A stretch of 64,000 nt of DNA, taken from assembly GCF_000516985.1 (NCBI RefSeq), contig NW_006917092.1, forward strand, positions 1,876,619 through 1,940,618, read 5' to 3'. Positions 31,740 to 42,100 of the stretch are shown here, in pieces. Position 1 is the first letter of the stretch. Each line of letters starts with the position of its first letter. The notes beneath the pieces were generated by a model, which saw nothing but the letters and a program-made list of their open reading frames with translations, did no database searches and was not told where the DNA came from. Origin of the DNA: Pestalotiopsis fici W106-1. Its lineage: Eukaryota; Ascomycota; Sordariomycetes; Amphisphaeriales; Sporocadaceae. A program made the position numbers and the translations under genes.

Positions 31740-32971
31740 ATGCAACTGATTCAGAAAACCTATATTCTAGGAGCCCTTGTGGCTCCAGTCCTCGGCTTCT
31801 GTGGTTCACACACTCATCTCTCAGCTAGAGCAGAAGAGGGTGAAGTCAAGATCAACACCTTTGGTTACTTTGGGTCCATTGTAAGTTTACCTCGGCGGCC
31901 GTCTTTATTTCTTGTCATCTCAGATAAAAGAGTTCTATCTGTCTAACACACATGTATGGCTAGGGCCCCGAAAACTGGGCGGCTCTAGACGCGGCCAACA
32001 GTCTGTGTGCCACGGGAACCCGTCAGTCCCCCATCAACATGGCCGACGGGCAGTTCCACATGCTCAGCGCATCAGACATTACCCTCGAGATGCCCGACCA
32101 GCCCGAGGGCGCCGAGTTTGAGAACTTGGGGACCACGGTCGAGGTCGTGCTCGAGGGCAAAGGTGGCAAGCTGTCGCTGGCGGGCGTCGAGTACGAACTC
32201 AAGCAGTTTCATATTCATCACCCCAGTGAGCACTTGGACAATGGCACGAGTGTTGAGAGTAAGCTCCATGATTTTGCCCATCTCTATTCCCTCCCTTGTT
32301 TTGCTATGAACACAATGGGCAACAGACTAACACCAATTCCCCCTTCTTTAGTGGAAGTTCACAACGTCTTTGAGAGCGCCGACGGCCAACTGGCCGTGAT
32401 TGGCGTCTACCTTGAAAGCGATCTCGGATCTCTGGTCAACGTGGCGACTCGCGCCCGCCGACAGGAAGCACTTCCGGCCGGAACCACAAACTTTACCATC
32501 ATGGCATCTTCCGCCCTGCCCGAGACGGACGCCATCCTGTCGCCCATGCTCGAGACGGTTTTTGAAAAAGTCGACGAGATTGCCGCCCCCGGGTCCAAAG
32601 TCACGACGGGATCGCTGGTCTTTTCCGAATACATTGCGGCTTTAATGTCGGGCGGTTTTCAATCGTGAGTAAAAAAAAAAACACCTCTATTTATAACCCT
32701 TGATATAATCAGACGACTTTAAGTCCCATGTTCTTGTGGTTGCTGATGAACTCTTTTCTTCTCGACAATTAGATACTCGGGCTCCTTGACCACGCCCCCT
32801 TGTAGCGAGGGCGTCAACTGGCTGGTCGCTACCCAAAGACTCAAGGTCTCACCGGCAGCGGTACGCCGCGTTTCCAGTGTGGTCAAGTTTAACTCTAGGA
32901 TTACGCAGAATCTTCTGGGAGAGCCAAACATTCTCAACTTTGCTACCGTGAACTCGGCTGCTCAGGCATAA
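31740..32971 (+). CDS. Secreted alpha-type carbonic anhydrase
   Basis: Exons 31740-31880, 31964-32258, 32352-32664 and 32773-32971 (introns 83-108 nt) give 315 residues. The N-terminus has a short charged start and a hydrophobic stretch (YILGALVAPVLGFCG), consistent with a signal peptide. The alpha-family core is complete: ENWAAL and QSPINM near the N-terminus, the zinc ligands in KQFHIHHPSEH (H130 and H132) and MEVHNVF (H149), and SGSLTTPPCSEGVNW, which carries the active-site Thr (T256) and the conserved TTPPC loop. The first zinc pair and the third histidine lie in different exons, joined only after splicing. It hydrates CO2 to bicarbonate, probably in the cell wall or medium. Alpha-type enzymes are patchily distributed in fungi, which mostly use the beta type. 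The strong pyrimidine-rich leader suggests good expression. Confidence 0.92.
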
Positions 32972-33575
32972 TGGATCACATGAGTGTAATAGACAGAGGT
33001 GGTTGAAGAGTAAATATAATGGAACTTTACTAACGGCTGGATACGTACCTTGGTAGAGATAATTAAGACTGCCATGTAAATCATATTCTGCCGTGTTCGT
33101 TGTCGTGCATCTGGATTATCATACAAGTGTGGCGTCTTGGAGACATGGATGAGTTGATATCTAAGGAACAGGGAAGACGGCGCTCTGAATTCTGGTGATG
33201 ATTACTTGATATCAGTTTGTTGTTGCGAAATCCGACGAGGTATACATCAATTACATGTAGACAAGATCCAATGAGTAGCACAGCTAATGTTCAAAAACTG
33301 TTTCTTGTTTCATATCGTAGGCAAAGGTATTGGCATTACGAGCTGCTACCTATGCGAAATCTCATGACCCATGAGAGAGGAAATCCATGCATGCAATCCG
33401 CAACCCTGAGAGATGTAGTGGTTCCGTCGCACAAACGACGACGGTCGTGATCCCCCTACCATTTGACGCCGCCAGTACATGTCTTTCGTTTTTTATTGCC
33501 CTCATCCATGTAGAAGAAACGCAACTTTCCCGCATTTATTCATCAAAGCCGCCCACGCTGGAGACAAATCCCTTT
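32972..33575. other. Convergent 3' region between carbonic anhydrase and eL24
   Basis: No coding potential beyond short frames; expected to be two 3' UTRs and a short spacer. Confidence 0.4.
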
Positions 33576-34554
33576 TTAGCGGGTGCTGGCCTTGACCTTC
33601 TGCTGTGCACCCTTGGCTCCCTGCTTGCCAACAATGCGTTGAGTCTGGCCCTTGGAGGCGGTAGTGGCACGCTTGGCCTTCTCCTCCTTCTTGACGGCGG
33701 CCTCGGCGGCCTTCTTCTCCTTGGCGTCCTTGATGGCTTGCGATCGCTGAGCCGAGCGGGCCTCGGGTCTCATGGATCGGCGCTCCTTGATGACATCGAG
33801 GGAAGCACCAACGATGGCACGCTGGGCCTTGACGGTGCGGCGGGTGCGCTTCTTGGCAGCCTCCTGTAGTGTGTGTTAGAAAATCTGCGGTACATGGCAT
33901 GACGCCCAGTGGGAGGCGATCTTGTGTCCTGGAGCAGTCGTGATGCGGTGCCAGTTCATCGGTGGGACCTGACGAAACCACCACATCATGCGACTGGACC
34001 GGAGACGAGATTTCGGATTCGTACCTCAGTGATACCCTTGCGGTGCTGTCTGCGGAAAAGAACGGTCCAGGCAATGCGGCGGGGGTTCTTGCGCTGGAGG
34101 AAGAGCGACTCGGACTTGCCGTTCTGGAAGCGGAAGATCTTGCTGTCGCCACGGACAAAGAGCTTACCCTACATTCAGACGATTCCCGTTAGTTTCCATG
34201 TTCCCAAACAGACAGAATAGTAGAGGTAATTGTTGGTTGGCATGTATGTCGTGTTGGCGCGTGGCATTCGGTCTCGCAATCGTAGGCCGGAAGTCTTGTT
34301 CTTTTTTGTTCCCCTCTTCCAATTTTCCCTTTCTCAGCACCATGGCGTCAGTGGTCTGCCTTCAAATGTCCATCCCGTTACAACAGGCGATCCACTCCCA
34401 TTTACAACAACCTCTTTTCCGTCTCGAGAACCCAGAACCGACCCTCGATTGCGCAGACGAAGCCAGGCCGTACGATGGATCGCGGGAAGGAGCAGAGCCG
34501 TACCTTGCCAGGGTAAATTCTCTGGCCCGAGAATGTGTCGTCGTAGGTTCTCAT
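33576..34554 (-). CDS. RPL24: 60S ribosomal protein eL24
   Basis: Three exons (complement): 34504-34554, 34025-34168 and 33576-33863, giving 160 residues, close to the usual 155-160. The protein begins [20 protein letters not shown], continues [20 protein letters not shown] and [20 protein letters not shown], and then has the long basic C-terminal helix ([20 protein letters not shown]). Eukaryotic eL24 sits on the 60S subunit and makes an intersubunit bridge with 18S rRNA. Both introns are phase 0. The first is 335 nt, long for this genome, directly after a 17-codon first exon, a layout often seen in fungal ribosomal protein genes. Neither intron shows a convincing C/D or H/ACA snoRNA. It shares a divergent promoter region with TAD1. 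Confidence 0.95.
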
Positions 34555-35340
34555 TGTGGCGGTGGGTTGATGAGAACTGCTGTCGGATTAGTTGGGTCGG
34601 GGCTGGATTTGCTGGGTGAGGTCAGTTGTCGTTCGAAAATCCCGAGCCAAATCTTGAATTGCAGCGAAAGATTGTGGGTGCAAAATTCGGAAAGGGCAAA
34701 ACTTGCTGACTAAGTTTAGCCTTGGTCCGTGCACACACGAGCCCACCTATGGTTCTGCCAGGGCTTGGGGTGTCTCGGCTTTGCAGTGTCCGAATTCTCA
34801 ACCCCATATTTCGATACAAGTTTTGGCTGGTCATGATGATGATGAAGTCGATGACTTCGAATTGAATTCGTGGATGTTTAATAGGTCAGGTATCGTCTTG
34901 GATTGTTTTGGACATTTATCAACCTCTAAAATATTTAAATTGACACTGAGGTCGGCTTTTTGTTGTATCAAAAAATTTCAAATCATTACTTGTTGGTCAT
35001 CTTCTTTAGCTTGTATACTACTAACTTGGATATTGAAGTATTCTATTCCATCTAGTATGATTCCAGAGCCAACCGCTAGGAAATAAAGAAGAGCTGACAT
35101 AGTTCTCGATATAATATTCTACATGTCAAGGTCTGTCTTACAGAATGAAGTGAACACCATGATTTCCAGGAACACCCGAGGGACAGGAAGAAGAAGAAGC
35201 AAATTCTCACTCTAGCCCATTTCAACTTTCATCTTTAGGAGCTGATGAGCATTGAGAAGCTAACTACTCTCCACCCTTCAACTTGACTTGTTCTTCCTCC
35301 TCTCGTCCTCCCCCTTCCGCCTCCGTCGCAATATGCATCC
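34555..35340. promoter_or_regulatory. Divergent promoter region between eL24 and TAD1
   Basis: 786 bp between the two start codons. The interval from about 34850 to 35110 is markedly AT-rich (for example TAAAATATTTAAATTG near 34926), and C/T-rich sequence at 35275-35330 precedes the TAD1 start. This is consistent with a nucleosome-poor bidirectional promoter (inference). Confidence 0.45.
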
Positions 35341-36935
35341 ATGACGGCAAACCCAGATACCATCGCTGCCCTGGTACTCCAGCACTTTGACCAGCTTCCC
35401 GCCAAGAGAAAGCCATTGGTGCGCGATAATGGCGTACATGAGTGGGTGCCCTTGAGCGGCATTGTAGCCCAAGGTATGAGATGACTTTTTGCATTCAGAT
35501 ATTGTTCACATCATGATGGGGAAAAAAAAAAAGCCAAGAGACTTTTGAAAACACAAAAATAATGATATGAAAGACTCACAATGGCCCAATAGGCAAAGAT
35601 GGCAAGCTAACCTGCCTGTCCCTGGCCACGGGCATGAAGTGTCTGCCACATGCCAAGCTGCCTCGAGCCCAAGGCAACGTACTGCACGACTGGCACGCCG
35701 AGGTCCTGGCGATTCGGGCCTTTAACCGGTTCGTGTTGGACGAGGCGCGACTGCTTTTGTCCGGGGGCCCGTCTGCCTCGTCGCCGTTTCTGCGGTGGCG
35801 GGACGAGTCCGAGATGCGCGTGTCCTCGTTGGCATCATCGTCGTCGTCAAACGGGGACAGCCAGGAGCGACAACATCAGGAGCGGCAGCAGCAGATGAGC
35901 GAGGGTTCTGTTGGTGCTACTACTACGGGCGCTCCCAAATGGCACGCCCAACCCTTTGCTTGGCGCGACGACGTTGCGCTGCACATGTACTGCTCCGAGG
36001 CCCCCTGCGGCGACGCGAGCATGGAACTCACCATGGCGGCGCAGGACGATGCTTCGCCCTGGGAGATTCCGGCGTCCCTGCTATCACCACGGGAGGAAGA
36101 AGCTCTGCCCTTGGGCCCTGGTTCCAACGCCTCCTTCTCACCCTCATCATCATCATCTGCTCTATCCACTGCAGCAGCAGCAACAGCAGCAGCACAAGTT
36201 CAAACCCTGGGCCCCCTCCCCGGCCGCGCCTATTTCTCCCGCCTCGGCGCCGTACGTCTCAAGCCCGCGCGCGCTGACGCCCCGCCTACCCTGTCCAAGT
36301 CGTGCTCGGACAAGCTGGCGCAGGCGCAGTGCACCTCCCTGCTCGGCTCGCTAGCCTCGCTCCTCGTGTGTCCGTCGGGGGCGTACCTCGAGTCCGTCGT
36401 ATTACCCAGATCGCAGCTCTCGGACACGGGGTGCCGTCGGGCCTTTTCCGGCAGGGACCGCGGCGGTCGCATGGCTGCCGTGGAGCCATACTCTGACCGG
36501 TGGCAGGGAGGGTACCGGTTCCGCGAGTTTGAGGCAAAGGCTACGGACCACGAGTTCAAGTGGTCCAAGAGAAGTGTCGAGGCTAGGGTCGGGGCTGAGA
36601 AGGGCAGGCTGGCGGCAAGTAATCTCGCAGTCGCCTGGACCGGCCACGGTCTGGAAGAGGCGACCTTGGGCGGGACTATTCAGGGCAGGAAAGCGTTTGA
36701 CATCAAAGGTGCGAGCTTTGCATCGAGGCGGAAGTTGTGGGCTCTCAGTTTAGAAATTGCTGGTATGCTGGGGCTTGGCATGGTGCAGTCCAGAGAGGCT
36801 CTCATGTCCAAGACTTACGGCGAGGTAAAGAGGTCCAACTTGTTGCAAGCTAGGAGACAGGTCAAGCAGGATGTTCAAGCTGGGGCCTTGAGAGGCTGGG
36901 CCAAGAACGAGGGAGACGATGGCTTTGGTCTGTAG
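35341..36935 (+). CDS. TAD1: tRNA-specific adenosine deaminase 1
   Basis: Exons 35341-35473 and 35593-36935 (intron GTATGA...CAATAG, phase 1) give 491 residues. The adenosine-deaminase (ADAR/ADAT1) domain starts at KDGKLTCLSLATGMKCLP. The catalytic zinc site is present: HAE (H79, with the proton-relay Glu81) in VLHDWHAEVLAIRAFN, the first Cys in EAPCGDASM (C183), and the second in KSCSDKLAQ (C282). Tad1 deaminates A37 to inosine next to the anticodon of tRNA-Ala; the I37 is later methylated. Two low-complexity insertions, one Ser/Gln/Glu-rich (around residues 115-145) and one Ser/Ala-rich (around 225-250), lie between the zinc ligands and make the protein longer than the roughly 400-residue yeast enzyme. 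The C-terminal part (KAFDIKGASFASRRKLWALS) matches the family's substrate-side region. Confidence 0.92.
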
Positions 36936-37419
36936 AATCTCGACTGATCAACCTAGACCATAGCTTCAATATTCTCATCAAGACACGGACGTATTGGAGT
37001 TCACGGAAATTTCATTTTTTTGTGTTACAAGCAGTGGCATCGACCCTTTTGCCATGCCTGTCTACAAGAGCCTAAATCCAACCATGGACCACAACAAGCC
37101 GGAAGGAAAATGACCAGATCCGTACTCTCTTTTGCTAGATGCCTGTAGGTATCTGAGCAATGTCCGCTGTAATGAGACTAAGCATCAACCGAATGTGCAT
37201 AACGCCGTTTTGCCGTCTACACACCGCACGGCGACGAAAATCTAGCATCCCGTCGTCGAGAGGTGGCAGACACAATCCACACCCGCACATCCTCAGATCA
37301 CATCCATGCCGAACGAACCACGTGTTTTAAATTTTGCAGAAACTCCTTCCAAATGTTCCGGATCAAGGGTATTTATTCAGGCGAGGGTTTTTGACGGTAT
37401 TGCTGGTGGAGGGGCGAAT
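36936..37419. other. Convergent 3' region between TAD1 and NAC-beta
   Basis: No coding potential; expected to hold the two 3' UTRs. Confidence 0.4.
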
Positions 37420-38126
37420 TTATTCGACCTTGCTCTCAAAGTTCTCGCCAGCGACCAGGTCGGGGATGTCATCATCGTCCTCACCACCCTCCTTGTTCTC
37501 CTTGGCAATGTTCTGGTAGCTCTCAGCGAGCTTGCGGAGGGAAGCCAGGGAGTCGGGTCCGAGCTGGTTGAGGATACCAGGGACGAGCTCAGTAAGCTCC
37601 TTGTCTTCACCGGCACCGTAGATGGCAAAGGTGTTGGAGGGAACGGCGGCGTGGACTGTAAGACAGGGTCAGTTTGTCTCGAGGCATCGCACAAGTGGCA
37701 GCAAGTGAGCTAGCTGCAAAGATTCGATCGAGGGAAACACGTACCCTTGGGAGCCGAGAAGTGGATGACGTTGCCGTCCGACTTGAACATGTTGACCTCC
37801 TCAATGGCCTGGATGGGCTGAGTGTTCAGCTTCTTGAGGGTGGTCTGCAGCTTCTTGTCGTCGTTGGCGCTGCGGGCGACATTGCGTCTCTGCTTCTGTC
37901 TGGGGGTTCCCTTGCCGCCTGTAATGACCAGTCAATAGGTATTCCTGAATCAGTCCGAGGCGAGTGACGCCCAGCACAACCAGCACAGCCAACCAGCCAG
38001 CCTTTCCATTGACCGGGTTCGGGCCGCCGGGGGCGCGCGAGAATCGAATTGGGCTCACGACGTACCAGTGCGGGCCGGGGCAGCACCACCGAACTTCTTC
38101 TTCAGGATTTCCTGCACGTCAGCCAT
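37420..38126 (-). CDS. EGD1: Nascent polypeptide-associated complex subunit beta
   Basis: Three exons (complement): 38066-38126, 37745-37918 and 37420-37655, giving 156 residues. The N-terminus [17 protein letters not shown] is followed by the ribosome-binding motif, here [15 protein letters not shown] (family RRKxxxxx pattern), then the NAC domain: [52 protein letters not shown] and [15 protein letters not shown]. The C-terminal tail is acidic. The beta subunit (yeast Egd1, animal BTF3) pairs with NAC-alpha at the ribosomal exit tunnel and shields nascent chains. Length and domain order are as expected, and both introns are at phase-1 positions. The stop TAA follows KVE. Confidence 0.95.
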
Positions 38127-39176
38127 GTTGTCTGCTGGTTTTGGGGGGAATTCGAAGCTGGCGAGCTTGTAATTTTGGCGGGCGATGCGAGGATGTGGGG
38201 AGGGGTCGTCGGACTCGGAGGATAGCTCTAGAGCAGAGAGGTAAGGGAAAAAAAAAATTATTGAGAGGATCTGAAGTTTGCGAGCAATTTGTCAGCGCCC
38301 AAGTCAATGGTTAGAGGTGCAAATGTGCCCAAATAAAGTCGGCAAAAAGGCTGGGGGGTTTGTCCGTCTACTCACCTACAAATTATCCAGTCAATATCGT
38401 CGTCGAATCGCTGCTCTCTTCACTCGATCTCGGCTTGAGCCTTCCAAACTTCAGTCAAGTGCCAGGGTCGAAAATGTGCGTGCCAAGACTTTTTCGCTTG
38501 TGGATTTACCCTCTTCCGCCTTCTCTGCCTTCTGATTGGTCGGTGCTCTCAGAGCTTCCCCCCATTCTTACCATTGGCCGCTAAAAGAAAGCGTCAGCTA
38601 AAGTCTCACTATTAGATGCTACAATATCTATGTACTTGTGGTGATTTATTATTCGGGTGGTTTTAAACATTTAGATGTCATGATATTCGCCAACATCCAG
38701 AGAACAAAAGATACAGTCATCTCATTCACACAAGGCAACCGTGTCGTCACTGAAAATCTATTCATTTCTGTCTTGATCAGCCTTGTTTGATGTCGCACTC
38801 AGAACAAACCTCGACACACCAGATCTTTACTGGGTGATGGAAACTCATCGAATATACTATGTAACATGCCCAACCACTAGAATATCCACTTAATCCGTTG
38901 ACAAACTACAGCCTATCTGCTGTAGGTCAGATGAAGCCACCTTGACACGACAATCATGGGAACATACTACAGACATACACACGCACATGCAACACAAATT
39001 CCATTGGATATAAGTCCGCAGGCAGAGTCATTTCTCCATTTTACCTTGTTGCAAGATTTCCAACAGTAACAGGGCCAATGCAGAAGATTCATTTGGCAAT
39101 TCTTTTATTGATTGATCTTTTTGAGCCCATGATTGTTCAATATATACATGCTTGAACTTTATCAACAGTGAGTAAC
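38127..39176. promoter_or_regulatory. NAC-beta promoter and RdRP 3' region
   Basis: About 1 kb without a gene. The NAC-beta leader (38127-38560) is C/T-rich on the minus strand. From about 38590 to 39170 the sequence is AT-rich and featureless, probably the RdRP 3' UTR and spacer. Confidence 0.4.
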
Positions 39177-42100
39177 TTACTCATCGTCGTCGTCATCATC
39201 AGAAAACTTCAGCGCAAGCTTTTGTAAAGCATCCATGCCCGTCGAGATGTCGTTTTCGACCTCCACCTCAATTTCTTCAATTTCTTCAATCTCCTCAGTC
39301 TCTGTAGCCTTCTCAGAGCTTGATGTTGCCATCGTGTCTTCATTCGATATGCTTGGGGAAGAAGTTGAAGTACGGCCAATACGGCTGGGGGAAGAACTCT
39401 GGCTACGGTTAGATATGCTTATATCGTCCTCCACTGCCGAGGTAAAGACTTCGCTACCACGATGGTAGAGGCGGCCATCCTTCAAGGATGCTGCAATGCA
39501 CTGCTCTGCCTCCTTGATATTCTCAGCATCCACAATTTGAGGGACTGGAGGCAGCACCGCAAGTTCCATATTCTCTATTGAGCAGTCGATTACCATGCGA
39601 CCCAATTCCCGCTCAAATAACCACGGGAAGCTGATTAAGGGTTTCTGTGCCTGGCTGCGTTTTGGCACAACTGTGCCGGCAATTGTGCGGGTATCATGCC
39701 ATTCTTGAATAGCAATTTGGACCTCCTCCCATGTCACAACGTACATGGCCGCGACAAACTCGTTCAAGATCTTGTGATCCCTATCTTGAGTTGCAGCATC
39801 TTCGGCTCCTGCTTGCTCAAGACAAGCCTGGATGAAGCGATCTCTGAGGCTTGTTATTACCGGGCCCATGTCCTCTTGGATCTTGTAGTTGCTGCCAAAC
39901 CGATTCTTGCTCAATACAAAGGCCGTCCACACCTCGAATTCCGTCTTGATCTCTCGCTGAGTCATGATACGGTGCATGGCAATGTCATACTGCGTTTTCA
40001 TGCCCCGGGCCCGCGTGAGTAGATCGTCGGACAAGTTATAGCGGCGGAGAATCCTGCCGTCGAAGGATGCCTCAAGGTCTGGAGAAAAGTCTGCCTTGGC
40101 CACAAGATCATACAACTTGCCGAGGATTTTGCGCGAGTGATATGACTTATCCGGGTTTCTCTCCATAAAGTGAGGCCACTGTTGAGGGCGGAGAGTTCGG
40201 GGGATCTGAGCCGGGTGGCCTGTCTTGGAATAATCAACGGCATTCGAATGCAATTGAGCCAACTCGACGCATTGTGGACTCTTTGGTCCATCCATTGATC
40301 TATCACTCCAGACCAGATGGGCCAGCGCAATGGTACTGAGCGAGTCGTTTTTCATGTACTCGACAAAAAAGCGGCAGATGTCTTTGACTGTAATGTCCTG
40401 CTTCACAATCTTAGGCTCCGCGGCATCATGGATCATGGGCGGATGATTCCACTCCTGGGGGATCAATTGCTGATCCCACATGACGAAATAGTCGTCTCCA
40501 TCCAAGTCTCCGCCTGAGCACATGGAGGCAATATCGCGTTCTCCGTCGGCCGGAAACACGACCACATTTCTTAGAGCTTTGAGATCGGGGTGGTCGGTAT
40601 TAACTGCCTCAACAACCCTCAGGTCTCCAGGATGGAGCGATGGGTTGCGGCCCACGATGCAAAGTCCTTCAATGACTCGAAAGTCGTTGGGATGGCCGGG
40701 TATGGGCACCTGTATGAAGATCTGTGGCAACTTGCTGCGGTCTTTTGCAAAGTTTGCCTCATTGACTTTTTGCTGGCCACGGAGTGTGCGTGTCTCGTCA
40801 ATGCATCCAAATACGAATGCACCGTGCTCGACAACGATGCGAGCTTTCTCCCGGAGCAATTTCATCGACCAAGCTCCCCACAACTGAAGAAGCGACATTA
40901 CAAAAGGCTCCTTTGTTTTCATGAAACCATCTTCAATCATTTGCGCAATGGTGGTTGTCATGCCATTTTCGTCGGTGAATTGCTTGAGGAGTCTCAATGC
41001 CATTTCCGGATCACTCATTGCTGTCGAGTAGTCTGATAGTTGGTGCTTCGCCAAGGTGATGAAGGCCTCATCTGGAACACCAAGACAACTAAGAATCGCA
41101 ATGGTCTGTCGATTGAGCGTGGCCACTGAGAACCGCGACGCTCTAATGATTTCGAGATTCTTGGCCTGAGCAGTAAACTTTTTCTGAGACGGACGTATGG
41201 AGATTTCGTTGAAGTTCTGTGGCCACACGACCAGTATTCCCTTGCTTCCGCCGTGGCGAAACTGAAAGGCCGACGGTACTCTGCCATTCGAGTAGACTTT
41301 CAGCTTCTTGGCAATCTCCGTGGCCATCCACGATGAGATCTTACCAACCCCATCGCTGAAAGTCCATCCGTTGGCTTCAATGTCGGGGATATGCGTGACA
41401 GAGCTGCCAACGTTCAATGCCTTTGGGTCCCGTGTGGTTGAAAAACACTGACCGAGGCGAGACGCATATTTTCCAACCACATTGATGTGACTAAAGTCAC
41501 CCATCCAGTCACGAATGTCGTCGCACGAAATCGTGGGCGTGGGGCTGAAGAAGTATGCACCGTGCTCACGGAACTGGGAATTGCCGAAAGCCAAGAAGTG
41601 GAAGTGCTTATCGCCTATCCGTATGCCGTTGCGCAGGGTGCGATATACTTTGCTGAATAGGGCATCGCTGGAATCGCTGTTGGGCAGAGGATGAACCTTG
41701 CCCTCGTTGCGCTCATCGGTGAACTGCACTCGAAGGAAGCGATCGCTGATTATTTCATAGTGTCGAAGTACTCGGTTCGTAGTTTCCGGCACTGGAGAGG
41801 CGAGATAGATCCTGGAAGGGGTAACAACTACCTTCCGCACCCACGTACAGTGCTCCGGCAATAGGTTGGACGTGTAATGCGTCATGGCAGATCTGTCGTC
41901 AAACAAGGACATGGGATTGTATATCGGCCTGCCAGCCTCCGTCGCGTATTCCAGCGCATACTTTGCCCAATTTACCGCCATATTTCTCTTGCGCACCGTA
42001 TTCCCGTTGGTGAGTTGAAGACTCTGGCCACCCTCAGTCTGGAGATTGTCTTTTTCAGCGAGTTTTTTCAGAAACTCAGGAGTGATACTTTGCTCGATGA

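Noticed and set aside
34169..34503. Possible snoRNA in the long first intron of the eL24 gene
   Set aside because: No box C (TGATGA) on the sense strand and no convincing H/ACA fold; only isolated CTGA strings were found. The second intron has an ATGATGT but no matching box D.
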